NCBI GenBank assembly: GCA_963711635.1
Contig: CAVQEZ010000005.1
Span: forward strand, 558,001-622,000
Length of the DNA stretch: 64,000 bases
Source: CADEED01 sp963711635
GTDB lineage: Bacteria; Pseudomonadota; Gammaproteobacteria; Steroidobacterales; Steroidobacteraceae
Direction of reading: 5' to 3'
The translations under genes were made by a program, and so were the position numbers. Below are positions 48,311-56,206 of the stretch, in pieces; positions within the stretch are counted from its first letter, which is position 1; each line of letters begins with the position of its first letter. Under the pieces are notes generated by a model that had not been told where the DNA came from, did no database searches, and worked only from the letters and a program-made list of their open reading frames with translations.

Positions 48311-48719
48311 AGCGCAGCGAGGCTGAGTTGATGCAGTAGCGCAGGCCGCCGCGATCTTCGGGGCCATCATCGAAGACATGCCCGAGATGGCTGTCGCCGT
48401 GGACCGAGCGCACCTCGGTGCGGATCATGCCGTGCGACTTGTCCGTGAGCTCATTGACGTTCGCGGGCTCGATCGGCTTGGTAAAGCTGGGCCAGCCGCA
48501 GCCCGAATCGAATTTGGCGGAGGACGCAAACAGCGGCTCGCCCGACACGATGTCGACATAGATGCCTGGCTCGTCGTTGTCCAGGTGCTCGCCCGTTCCC
48601 GGCATCTCGGTGGCGCCCTGCTGGGTGACGCGGTACTGCTCGGGAGAGAGCCTGGCGATGGCGTCAGGATCCTTGCCGAACCGGCGGAAGGGCTTCTGCT
48701 CGTTGGTATTGGCGTTCAC
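48240..48719 (-). CDS. msrB: Methionine-R-sulfoxide reductase MsrB, zinc-less type
   Basis: GTG at 48717-48719 after GAGGAG, 159 residues. MsrB signatures: LSPEQYRVTQQGATEMPGTGEHLDNDEPG, KFDSGCGWPSF, RTEVRSVHGDSHLGHVFDDG and the catalytic Cys in GLRYCINSASLRF. The two CxxC pairs that bind zinc in many MsrBs are missing (here YVDIVSGEPLF and VRSVHGDSHLG). The extra Cys of GCGWPSF can act as the resolving residue. It reduces methionine-R-sulfoxide in proteins with thioredoxin. A motif copy lies 65 bp upstream. Confidence 0.93.
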   Translation of the reverse strand: MNANTNEQKPFRRFGKDPDAIARLSPEQYRVTQQGATEMPGTGEHLDNDEPGIYVDIVSGEPLFASSAKFDSGCGWPSFTKPIEPANVNELTDKSHGMIRTEVRSVHGDSHLGHVFDDGPEDRGGLRYCINSASLRFIHRDEMEAQGYGAYLDQVQERR

Positions 48720-48783
48720 GTCGAACTCCTCGAGTGAGAGTGAGGCTCGGGCTATTCCATCACAGCTCCGCTGCCCCGGCGAC

Positions 48784-48801
48784 GACACCATGGTGCAATC
48801 G
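48784..48801 (-). promoter_or_regulatory. Motif copy between msrB and the CorA-family gene
   Basis: On the minus strand this reads CGATTGCACCATGGTGTC, one mismatch from the 18-bp best form. It is 65 bp from the msrB start and 52 bp from the CorA-family start, in the divergent promoter region. The inner part ACACCATGGTGC is nearly palindromic. Confidence 0.8.
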
Positions 48802-48852
48802 TGGCAGAGGGCGATCTCTGGTGTGATCCATGAAATTCCTTCCGAGGCTCGC

Positions 48853-49818
48853 ATGAGTCAGGTGACAGCAGCGATCTTTCGTGACGGCAGGGTGATCGAG
48901 CATGTGGCGCTCGACGCCAGCCTGCCACGGCAGGGTGAAGCGGCGTTCATGTGGGTCGAAGTGCTCGACCCCGTCGACAATGACTTCGTCGTGTTGCAGG
49001 AACGTTTTGGCCTGCATGACCTGGCCGTCGAAGATTCGATGGCGCCGGCGCACGTCCCAAAAGTCGACTTGTACGAAAACCAGATCTTCGTCGTGCTCAA
49101 GACGGCGCGCCTGGACGACGACGAAATCAGCTACGGGGAGATCGATGCGTTCGTTGGCGGCCAATTCATCATCACCGTGCTGCACGATGCGGCAGCCGTA
49201 CATGCTCATGCCCACGGAAATTTTCAGGGCGGTGCCAGGTCCGCGCAGCTGCGGCCTGATTTCGTCCTGCACGGAATCCTGGACTTTGTCGTCAACAGCT
49301 ACTTCCCGGTCGTTCAGATGATGGTGGACGAGGTGCTCGCGATGGAGCAGCACCTCCAGGACGCGCTGCTGGATCGTCGTGAAATCACCCGCCTGTTTCA
49401 CCTGAGGCGCGAGGCCATTCATTTTCAGCACGTGCTCACGAGGATGTCCGACATCTGCGGAAAGCTGACGCACCTGGATGTTCCCTGCATCGGTGCGGAG
49501 GTCAAACCCTATTTCCGGGATGTGCACGATCACCTGCTGCGGCTCGATGTCATGACCAGTGGCCTCGTGGATGTCATTCGCACGGTCTTCGAGGCCAGCA
49601 GTCTTCTGGAGCAGCAGCGCCAGGGCATCATCACGCGGCAGCTTGCCGCATGGGCGGCGATATTGGGCGTGCCGACCGCCATTGCGGGTATCTACGGCGT
49701 GACCTTCCCGAATATTTCCGAGCTGCACGTACCGCATGGATATGCCGTGGTGGTCGGCGTGATGCTGCTGATGTGCCTCGGCTTGTACGTGCGATTCAGG
49801 AAGTTGAACTGGTTGTGA
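48853..49818 (+). CDS. CorA-family divalent cation transporter with GVT in place of GMN
   Basis: ATG at 48853, 321 residues. Cytoplasmic alpha/beta domain (VDNDFVVLQERFGLHDLAVED, VDLYENQIFVVLKTARL), a long helix, and two C-terminal transmembrane segments at about 265-315. The CorA pore motif is GMN; here the matching segment is YGVTFPNISELH. The change suggests altered ion choice or a non-transport role. It is divergent from msrB across a motif copy. The family fold is clear; the transported ion is not. Confidence 0.85.
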   Translation: MSQVTAAIFRDGRVIEHVALDASLPRQGEAAFMWVEVLDPVDNDFVVLQERFGLHDLAVEDSMAPAHVPKVDLYENQIFVVLKTARLDDDEISYGEIDAFVGGQFIITVLHDAAAVHAHAHGNFQGGARSAQLRPDFVLHGILDFVVNSYFPVVQMMVDEVLAMEQHLQDALLDRREITRLFHLRREAIHFQHVLTRMSDICGKLTHLDVPCIGAEVKPYFRDVHDHLLRLDVMTSGLVDVIRTVFEASSLLEQQRQGIITRQLAAWAAILGVPTAIAGIYGVTFPNISELHVPHGYAVVVGVMLLMCLGLYVRFRKLNWL

Positions 49819-49822
49819 CGCC

Positions 49823-50638
49823 TCATGCGGCCGCGGACCGTTCGCCGGCGTATCGCAGCGCGGGCCGCGCATGCGAGAGATTGGGATGCAGCGCCAGGCG
49901 AGCCGACTCGAGTGCCTGCCAGTCATTGACGTTGGGCAATGACGGGATGGTGACGAACTCGCCCTGGTCGAAGCCGGCCAACGCCGCGTCGACGAGATCT
50001 TCCGCCGACATGACGATCTGCGGCGGCAGCTCCGTAACCGGCTTGCCGGCGTTGCCCCAGAATTCCGTGGCGATGGCGCCAGGCAATACCACCTGCATGC
50101 GCACGCCGGTCTCAGCCAGCTCCTTCTTCAGCGATTGGCTGAAGGCCAGCACGAATGCCTTGGTGCCGCCGTAAACGGCGTTCAGCAGCTCGGGCGCAAG
50201 GGCCACGACCGAGGCGATGTTGATGATGGCGCCATCGCGGCGTTCGACGAAGCCGGTCGCTGCCGCGTGGCTGAGACGCATGAGCGCCGTGACATTCAGC
50301 GAGATCATGCGCTGCATGGTATCGACGTCCGACTCCAGCGTCGGCGCATACAGGCCCGTGCCCGCGTTGTTCACCAGCATGCAGATGCTGGAGTCGGTGC
50401 GCAGGAGATTTTCCACAAGGCGCAGATCCGCAGCATCGTTGAGGTCGGCGGCCACGGTTTCCACCATCGCGACGGTCTGCGATTCGAGTCGCGCGGCCAG
50501 TGAATCCAGCCGATCGCGATTGCGCGCCACGAGGATCAGGTCGTAGCCGCGGCGCGCGAGGCGGTCCGCGTACAACGCGCCAATGCCGGAGGATGCGCCC
50601 GTGATCAGGGCGGTGCCCTTGTCTGTCTGTCGGTTCAT
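49823..50638 (-). CDS. Short-chain dehydrogenase/reductase
   Basis: ATG at 50636-50638 after AGGAG, 271 residues. SDR motifs: ITGASSGIGALYADRLARRG, NNAGTGLY, Ser in IINIASVVA, YGGTK catalytic pair. Arg residues after beta-2 (LVARNRDRLD) suggest NADP. The substrate is unknown. Its 3' end abuts the convergent CorA-family gene (4 bp). It is same-strand downstream of the cytochrome P460 gene with about 70 bp between. Confidence 0.92.
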   Translation of the reverse strand: MNRQTDKGTALITGASSGIGALYADRLARRGYDLILVARNRDRLDSLAARLESQTVAMVETVAADLNDAADLRLVENLLRTDSSICMLVNNAGTGLYAPTLESDVDTMQRMISLNVTALMRLSHAAATGFVERRDGAIINIASVVALAPELLNAVYGGTKAFVLAFSQSLKKELAETGVRMQVVLPGAIATEFWGNAGKPVTELPPQIVMSAEDLVDAALAGFDQGEFVTIPSLPNVNDWQALESARLALHPNLSHARPALRYAGERSAAA

Positions 50639-50707
50639 GGTTTGCTCCTGTCAAAAAAGAGGCGGACGGCGCGGGGGAGGGGTCGCCGCCCGCCTCACGC
50701 ATGAGGA

Positions 50708-51262
50708 TCACCTCTTTGCGTATTCCGTGAACACGAAGTCGCGGGTCTTCACGATGGTGTGACACGCAAAGCCGCACTTCGCGTCGTTGGCCTGCGGCGG
50801 TTTGCTGTTCGCGTCGCCGGGCCTGAACGTATCGGTCGTCGCGTCGTAGTCGAACACGGCATAACCCCAGCCGCCGCTGTCCGCGAACCGCTTGCTGTCC
50901 TTCACCATGAAGTCGACGTTGATCTGCTTGCCGGCGACCGTGGGCGCACCGGGAGCGGTGACGTTTTTCGTGGGTTCCCAATGAATCTTGGCGAATTTGG
51001 CGCCGTCCGGCACCGGCTTGCCGTTGGCGGGGATGCCCGCCTCGTAGGCTTTGATCATCGTGGGATTGCCGAGGATCACGCCGACCGCGGTAGCGGTCTG
51101 GCTGAAGTTGATGACCTGCCAGCTTTCGTATCCCTTGAATTCGGAGTACGCGAGGCCGCCCGGCACTTTGATCGTGTACTTGTCCGGCGCGGAAATCGCG
51201 GCGCTCGCGAGGATGGCAAGCGCCACTGCGGTGCCGCTCACTAAGAGGCTCTTGCGTTTCAT
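50708..51262 (-). CDS. Cytochrome P460-family heme protein
   Basis: ATG at 51260-51262, 184 residues. Signal peptide (ends ISA, about residue 25) then a P460 fold: KYTIKVPGGLAYSEFKGYESWQ, GVILGNPTMIKAYEAG, KFAKIHWEPT, and a c-type heme site CGFACHT near the C terminus. P460 cytochromes oxidise hydroxylamine or related nitrogen compounds, or act in NO detoxification, in the periplasm. Which substrate applies here is open. A motif copy lies 63 bp upstream. Confidence 0.9.
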   Translation of the reverse strand: MKRKSLLVSGTAVALAILASAAISAPDKYTIKVPGGLAYSEFKGYESWQVINFSQTATAVGVILGNPTMIKAYEAGIPANGKPVPDGAKFAKIHWEPTKNVTAPGAPTVAGKQINVDFMVKDSKRFADSGGWGYAVFDYDATTDTFRPGDANSKPPQANDAKCGFACHTIVKTRDFVFTEYAKR

Positions 51263-51324
51263 CGTCGCGACTCCGTGCTGTTGTTGATGTCAGCGGTGAT
51301 TAGGCCGTGACGGCCGGGCCGCGG

Positions 51325-51342
51325 CCATTGCACGTTGGTATT
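51325..51342 (+). promoter_or_regulatory. Motif copy between cytochrome P460 and aldo/keto reductase genes
   Basis: CCATTGCACGTTGGTATT keeps ATTGCAC and the GGT half with W pairs exchanged (GTTGGT). It is 63 bp from the P460 start and 42 bp from the aldo/keto reductase start. Confidence 0.55.
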
Positions 51343-51383
51343 GCCCCGCGTAGCGTGTCGGCCTCGATCAGGGAGTGATGCGC

Positions 51384-52373
51384 ATGCAGCAGCGAAAACT
51401 GGGAGACAGTGGCCTCGAAGTGTCCGCGCTTGGACTGGGCTGCATGGGGCTCACCTCGGTATATGGGCCGGCCACGGAGCACGCGCAAGCCATCGGCCTG
51501 ATCCGCACTGCGGTGGAGCGCGGCGTGACCTTCTTCGACACGGCCGAGGTCTACGGTCCGTTCGCCAATGAATTGCTGGTGGGCGAAGCGCTGCAGCCGT
51601 TCAAGGGCCAGGTGAAGATCGCGACCAAGTTCGGCTTTCGCATCGACTCGGAACGCAAACAAACCGGTCTCGACAGCCGGCCGGCGCACATCCGTGAAGT
51701 GGCGGATGCCTCGCTCAAACGCCTGGGCATCGAGGCCATCGATCTCTTCTATCAGCATCGCGTCGATCCCGAGGTGCCCATCGAGGACGTGGCCGGTGCC
51801 GTGAAAGATCTGATCGCCGCGGGCAAGGTGAGGCACTTCGGTCTCTCCGAAGCGAGCGCGCCCATCGTGCGGCGCGCGCATGCGGTGCAGCCGGTCACCG
51901 CGCTACAGAGCGAATATTCATTGTGGTGGCGCGAGCCGGAGAACGAAATTCTCCCGACGCTCGAAGACCTGGGGATTGGCTTCGTGCCCTTCAGTCCGCT
52001 GGGCCGCGGATTTCTGACCGGCAAGATCAGTGAGAGCACACAGTTCGCCCAGTCGGATTTCCGCAATCGCCTGCCGCGATTCTCGCCCGAGGCGCGCAAG
52101 GCGAATCAGTCGCTGATCGACGTGCTCACGGCACTCGCGGCGCAGAAGCAGGTGACACCGGCACAGTTGGCGCTGGCGTGGCTGCTGGCACAGAAACCGT
52201 GGATCGTGCCGATTCCGGGCACCACGAAGCTGAAGCGGCTGGATGAGAACCTCGGCGCGGCCGACGTGGAGCTGAGTGCCGGCGATCTGCGACAAATCGA
52301 GGCCGCGGCGAACAGCGTAGTCGTCCAAGGCGCGCGTTATCCCGAGGATCTCTCGCGACAGATCAGCCGCTGA
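51384..52373 (+). CDS. Aldo/keto reductase
   Basis: ATG at 51384 is preferred because GGGAG at 51371-51375 gives 8-base spacing; ATG 51378 is an alternative. 329 residues. AKR catalytic tetrad: Asp and Tyr in FFDTAEVYGPF, Lys in KIATKFGF, His in FYQHRVDPEVP. NADPH-binding C-terminal part: IPIPGTTKLKRLDENLGA. It matches the group of stress-linked AKRs related to auxin-induced proteins. Divergent from cytochrome P460 over a motif copy. Confidence 0.92.
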   Translation: MQQRKLGDSGLEVSALGLGCMGLTSVYGPATEHAQAIGLIRTAVERGVTFFDTAEVYGPFANELLVGEALQPFKGQVKIATKFGFRIDSERKQTGLDSRPAHIREVADASLKRLGIEAIDLFYQHRVDPEVPIEDVAGAVKDLIAAGKVRHFGLSEASAPIVRRAHAVQPVTALQSEYSLWWREPENEILPTLEDLGIGFVPFSPLGRGFLTGKISESTQFAQSDFRNRLPRFSPEARKANQSLIDVLTALAAQKQVTPAQLALAWLLAQKPWIVPIPGTTKLKRLDENLGAADVELSAGDLRQIEAAANSVVVQGARYPEDLSRQISR

Positions 52374-52737
52374 GTCCGAATGCAAACAGCGCGCCGAGCA
52401 GGTAGCTGCCAACGGCGATGAAGTACAGCGTGTGACTGATGCGGCGCAGTCGCATGCAGCTGCGCGCGGCGGCCGGATCGACCGGGCAGGGCAGCCGGCG
52501 CGCATGCCACAGCATGGCGCCGCTGGCCGTGAGCAGTACGCCCGCGATTCCGAACACCCAGCCCTTGTGCTCGGAGAGCCAGACGAGCTGCGGAAATACC
52601 GATACCAGTCCGATCAGCGCCGCCCCCGCGCCGAGCGACACCAGCACGGCCGGCAACACACAGCACACCAGGGTCGCGCTGCTGGCGAGCAGCGTGCCGA
52701 AGGCCACGCCGACATTGCGCCGATGCGGATCGATCAC
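52363..52737 (-). CDS. MerT-like metal transporter, small membrane protein
   Basis: GTG at 52735-52737 overlaps the stop of the upstream HMA gene (GTGA). 124 residues, three to four hydrophobic helices. Helix 1 carries a vicinal Cys pair in ATLVCCVLPAVLVSLG, as in MerT mercury transporters, where the pair accepts metal from MerP. Cys also appear in LPCPVDPAAARSC on a loop. Role inferred from the pairing with a MerP-like gene; the metal could be mercury, copper or another soft metal. Confidence 0.75.
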   Translation of the reverse strand: MIDPHRRNVGVAFGTLLASSATLVCCVLPAVLVSLGAGAALIGLVSVFPQLVWLSEHKGWVFGIAGVLLTASGAMLWHARRLPCPVDPAAARSCMRLRRISHTLYFIAVGSYLLGALFAFGLSG

Positions 52738-53069
52738 TTCGCGGCCTGCTCGAACCCGGCGCGGATCTCGGCGAGCGAGCGTTGCGTGCGCGTGATGCCC
52801 TTGACGTCGTAGCCGGCATCCGTGAGCGCCTGGGTGAGCTCGGCATCGGAGATGTCGGTGCCGTCGCGCGTGGCGATCGCCACCAGCTTGTGCTCCAGGC
52901 TCACGATCACATCGGACGTGGCCGGGTTCTTCCGCAATGTCTTCTCGATGCCCTGGGCACAGAAGCCGCACACCAGTCCATACACTTTCATTTCGATGGT
53001 GCCCGCGTTTGCTATACCTGCGAGCAACACGATCGCGCAAATGATTGTTCTCTTCAGGGGCTTTTTCAT
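52734..53069 (-). CDS. MerP-like periplasmic heavy-metal-binding (HMA) protein
   Basis: ATG at 53067-53069, 111 residues. Signal peptide (ends IANA, about residue 22). HMA fold with the metal loop VYGLVCGFCAQGIEKTL (CxxC = CGFC) and later VKGI near the end of beta-4. It should scavenge a soft metal in the periplasm and pass it to the MerT-like protein encoded with a 4-base overlap. It is 15 bp downstream of a barrel-like gene. Confidence 0.85.
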   Translation of the reverse strand: MKKPLKRTIICAIVLLAGIANAGTIEMKVYGLVCGFCAQGIEKTLRKNPATSDVIVSLEHKLVAIATRDGTDISDAELTQALTDAGYDVKGITRTQRSLAEIRAGFEQAAK

Positions 53070-53083
53070 GAAATCACTCCAAT

Positions 53084-53737
53084 TCAGAAATTGACCATGG
53101 CCATGGCTTGCAGCTTGCCGTCGTCAGTGACGCCGGCTTCCACCCAGGCGCCGCGCTTGAACAGGCGCAACAGCAGGGCCCACTCAGTGCCGTCGTGGAT
53201 GCCGCCGGAAATCTGGCGGCCCTGCACCACGAACCAGGTGGCCAGCGAGTCGAAGTCGTGCTTGTAAGGCGCGATGCCCAGCTGCAGCGTGTCGATGCGA
53301 TGCGAGAACGCGCTGGAACGATGCAGATCGGTTTTCAGCGATGCATAGACGCGGCGCGTCTCGTAGTCGAACTGCGCGCCCGCATTCCACGCGAGCTCAT
53401 GGCGGTTGAGCTCGCTGACATAGGCCTGACCGGCGCCGCCCCACACGAACGCATTGGCCTGCGCATTTTCCCGGTTCCAGCGCTTCACCAGGTAGTTGGC
53501 GCGCGCGTAGGTGATCTCGCGCCGGCGAGCATCGATGTCGCTCTCGAGCTCCAGGTAGCCACCGCCCAGCGACAGAAAATACTTCGGCGCGTAGAACACC
53601 TGCGCTTCGACCATGGTGCCGGCGCCGTATTCGGCCATGACCGTCGTGCCATGCGAAAAGGCGATGGGCTTGGCCTGGACCAGGGAACAGGCGCCGGCGA
53701 GCGTGAGGCCCGCGAGCGCGAATCGAACGAGGTTCAT
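53084..53737 (-). CDS. Hypothetical outer-membrane barrel-like protein in a metal operon
   Basis: ATG at 53735-53737 after GGAGGG, 217 residues, Sec signal (ends VQA, about residue 23). The rest has alternating-polarity strands (AQVFYAPKYFLSLGGGYLELES, ITYARANYLVKRW, WALLLRLFKRGAWVEAGV) and ends in VNF with a terminal aromatic residue, as in outer-membrane barrels. No known family. Its place upstream of MerP/MerT-like genes suggests metal passage or envelope sensing (inference). Confidence 0.75.
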   Translation of the reverse strand: MNLVRFALAGLTLAGACSLVQAKPIAFSHGTTVMAEYGAGTMVEAQVFYAPKYFLSLGGGYLELESDIDARRREITYARANYLVKRWNRENAQANAFVWGGAGQAYVSELNRHELAWNAGAQFDYETRRVYASLKTDLHRSSAFSHRIDTLQLGIAPYKHDFDSLATWFVVQGRQISGGIHDGTEWALLLRLFKRGAWVEAGVTDDGKLQAMAMVNF

Positions 53738-53799
53738 GGGAACCCTCCAGCAATGCGATCAGGAAAATCGGTCGCGCACGCGCGACCGCCAGTTCTCGA

Positions 53800-54156
53800 T
53801 CAGGCGATTGGTGGGGGCTTGAGCGGTGGGTCGGAGAGGGCCGTGGCCCTATAAGAAGAGTCGACGAAGGCTTCGGAAACGCTGGATACGACCTGCACGA
53901 TGAAGATGCTCGGCGCAATGGCCGCGGCAAGCGTGCAGGACGCGAGGCAGTCTTTCATGGAGCCGGCGCCATCGGGGCAGCAGGGACAGGGGTCGTCGCC
54001 GGCCGGCGGCGGCACCTGGTCGCAAGGCATTTCGTGGTGCGAACTACCGGATGTCTGCGGGGACGCCATGACCGGCACGGCCTGCAGCAGCTGCGCTGCA
54101 ACGAGCACAAACAGCAGTGGTCTGACGAGTAGTCGGGCGATTCGGCGCACGGGCAT
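53800..54156 (-). CDS. Small Cys-rich membrane-associated protein
   Basis: ATG at 54154-54156, 118 residues. A hydrophobic N-terminal signal (LLVRPLLFVLVAAQLLQAVPVMA) is followed by a Cys-rich loop with CPCCPDGAGSMKDCLASC and a His pair (SSHHEMPC), then a second hydrophobic helix (AAIAPSIFIVQVV). Six Cys and two His in 30 residues suggest soft-metal binding in the periplasm. It is the first gene of a four-gene minus-strand run ending in MerT-like, supporting a metal-handling role. Confidence 0.65.
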   Translation of the reverse strand: MPVRRIARLLVRPLLFVLVAAQLLQAVPVMASPQTSGSSHHEMPCDQVPPPAGDDPCPCCPDGAGSMKDCLASCTLAAAIAPSIFIVQVVSSVSEAFVDSSYRATALSDPPLKPPPIA

Positions 54157-54229
54157 CACTGTAGGCGGATTGGTGGAAATGTGCCAACCACATTGTCCTG
54201 ACCGTGAACTGAGTATTAGGTTCCGCTCC

Positions 54230-54649
54230 ATGAAAGCCCGCATCACCGTGTTGACGCTCGGCGTCGACGACCTGGAACGCTCGTTGCGTTTTTACCGCGG
54301 GCTCGGTTTCGCGAGCGAGGGTATCGTCGGCGCGGAGTTCGACCACGGCGCGGTCGCCTTTTTCGATTTGCAGGATGGACTCAAGCTGGCTATATGGCGC
54401 CGCGAAGACCTGGCGCATGACAGCGGGCTCGCGAAGTCGCCCGCGTCACCGACCGACTTCTCGCTCGGCCACAACGTCGCCAGCGAACGCGAGGTCGATG
54501 ACGTCATGGAGCAGGCGGCCAAAGCCGGTGCGCGCATCGTGAAGCGCGCAGCGAAAACCTTCTATGGCGGATACGCCGGATATTTTCAGGATCCGGACGG
54601 GCACCTCTGGGAAGTGCTCTTCAATCCAGGTCTGATCCCGCAGGATTGA
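54230..54649 (+). CDS. VOC-family (glyoxalase/dioxygenase fold) protein
   Basis: ATG at 54230, 139 residues. VOC pattern: ITVLTLGVDDLERSLRFYRGLGF, FFDLQDGLKLAIW, GARIVKRAAKTFYGGYAGYFQDPDGHLWEV. The final Glu (LWEV) is the usual metal ligand; the first His of classic members is not at the typical place, so catalysis is uncertain. It is divergent from the Cys-rich protein gene with 73 bp between starts. Confidence 0.88.
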   Translation: MKARITVLTLGVDDLERSLRFYRGLGFASEGIVGAEFDHGAVAFFDLQDGLKLAIWRREDLAHDSGLAKSPASPTDFSLGHNVASEREVDDVMEQAAKAGARIVKRAAKTFYGGYAGYFQDPDGHLWEVLFNPGLIPQD

Positions 54650-54656
54650 CGCCGCC

Positions 54657-55052
54657 CTAGCTCGCCTTGATGTGAACCCGCACGCCCTGGACGGTTGAGC
54701 CGGCGAGCTCCAGCGCGAAGTCGCCTTCGCCCGGCCCCGCCTTCACCAGCACATGGTCGCCGGCGACGATCTCGCTCTTGATACGCTTCTTCGGCAGCTG
54801 CGCCTTGAATGCTTCCGCAGCGTCCTTCGCGATGAAGTGCGAGCCGCGCGCCTGGTGGATCTTGACCGTGATCATCACGAGCTCACCTTCATGAGGCGTG
54901 ATGCGAAACTGCATCTCGCCGTCGGTGGTGGCCTGGCCGCTGAATTCCACGTGCCACTTGCTGGCGGGGGCGGGAGCGTCGGCCGCGAAGGTCGCGCCGG
55001 TCGCGAACAATGAAGCGATCAGGCCTGCGGCAGCGGTCTTCAGGAATTTCAT
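54657..55052 (-). CDS. Hypothetical exported protein (131 aa)
   Basis: ATG at 55050-55052, 131 residues. Sec signal (ends FAA, about residue 24). The mature part is beta-rich (WHVEFSGQATTDGEMQFRI, MITVKIHQARGSHFIAKDA, GVRVHIKAS) with no Cys, consistent with a small periplasmic sandwich fold. No family is recognised. It lies convergent to the VOC gene, 7 bp apart. Confidence 0.7.
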   Translation of the reverse strand: MKFLKTAAAGLIASLFATGATFAADAPAPASKWHVEFSGQATTDGEMQFRITPHEGELVMITVKIHQARGSHFIAKDAAEAFKAQLPKKRIKSEIVAGDHVLVKAGPGEGDFALELAGSTVQGVRVHIKAS

Positions 55053-55132
55053 GTGCGCGGTATCCGGCGGTGGCGAAGGGCGCGCCACTATGCGCGCTTT
55101 TCCGCGGCACCGTACGGGAATCGCGGAGGATG

Positions 55133-56206
55133 CTAGATCAGTCCTTTCTCGCGCAGCTCAGCCTTGAAATACGCGTAGAAGATGGGCGCGGCGATCAACC
55201 CGGTGATGCCGAAGGCCGCCTCCATCACCAGCATCGCAATCAGCAATTCCCAGGCGCGCGCATTGATGTGCGAGCCGATGATGCGTGCATTGAGGAAGTA
55301 TTCCAGCTTGTGGATCACCACGAGGTAGACGAGCGAGGCCAGCGCCACCGGAACGCCCTGGCTGAGGCAAACGATGACGATGGCGGTGTTGGAGATGCAG
55401 GTTGCCGATGATGGGCAGCAATCCCAGCGACGAAGGTCAGTGCCACCAGGATCTTCACCAGTGGCAGGTCGACACCGAACAGGCGCAGCACCACGTCGAG
55501 GTACAGCCAGGTGAAGAAGGTGTTGATCAGCGAGATCCAGAACTGCGCGAACACCACGCGCTGGAACGACGGAGGCCATGCGCGCGGCGTGCCGCGCGAT
55601 TTCTTCCGTGAGTGGGCGCCGTTGCGGGTGCGTGGATGCCTTCTGCATCGAGAGCAGCGCACCGATCACCATGCCTAACAGGATGTGCGCCAGCGAGCGC
55701 CCGATTCCGCGTCCCGCGAGCTGCAGGGAGCCGGCGTTCGATCGCAGCCATTCGGCGATGGTCACGCGCAGCGTTTCGGAGTCTTCCGGAACATAGCTGC
55801 GCAGGCCTTCGGGCAGGATGGCGCGCGCGTCTTCGATGATCTGCGCCATGCTTTGCATGAGTTGCGGCACGCTCTCGCCGCTGTTGCGCACGAACGCGAC
55901 GATGCCGATGCCGATGCCGATGAGCGCGGCGATCACCGCGCTGGCGATCAGCGTGACCGCCAGGATGCGCGGCCCATCCCGGCCCAGCGCGCGCAGGCGC
56001 AGCCAGGGCGTGAGCACGTCGACGAGTTTGAAGACCAGCAGGCCGGCGAGCAGCGCCGACAGCAGGTGCAGCTCGATGACCAGGGCGAGCGCGACCGCGG
56101 CGATGATCCACGCCGCGATGTCCGTGCGCGTGACGGGAGACGGAGTGTTCAGGCGGACTTCTTGACCGGTCCGGCCTCGAGCACCTTCTTCATGCGCTCG
56201 ATGCAC
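55133..56206 (-). CDS. AI-2E family transporter (three insertions)
   Basis: Eight hydrophobic segments of the AI-2E/PerM family: AAWIIAAVALALVIELHLLSALLAGLLVFKL, then VTLIASAVIAALIGIGIGI, and near the C terminus KLEYFLNARIIGSHINARAWE and AAFGITGLIAAPIFYAY. Three +1 shifts are needed, near 55572, 55425 and 55405 (restoring FQRVVFAQFWISLINTFFTWLYLDV and LLPIIGNLISNTAIVI), giving 356 residues. The only in-frame start-like codon is a GTG at 56204-56206, which overlaps the upstream aminotransferase by 58 bp, so the start is uncertain. The exported molecule is unknown. Confidence 0.8.
   Translation of the reverse strand: MHRAHEEGARGRTGQEVRLNTPSPVTRTDIAAWIIAAVALALVIELHLLSALLAGLLVFKLVDVLTPWLRLRALGRDGPRILAVTLIASAVIAALIGIGIGIVAFVRNSGESVPQLMQSMAQIIEDARAILPEGLRSYVPEDSETLRVTIAEWLRSNAGSLQLAGRGIGRSLAHILLGMVIGALLSMQKASTHPQRRPLTEEIARHAARMASVVPARGVRAVLDLADQHLLHLAVPRRGAAPVRCRPATGEDPGGTDLRRWDCCPSSATCISNTAIVIVCLSQGVPVALASLVYLVVIHKLEYFLNARIIGSHINARAWELLIAMLVMEAAFGITGLIAAPIFYAYFKAELREKGLI

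Noticed and set aside
52337..52846. A second, longer frame overlapping the MerT-like gene
   Set aside because: It is Arg/Ser-rich and lacks hydrophobic helices, while the frame ending at 52363 has the Cys-pair helix and a GTGA overlap with the HMA gene.
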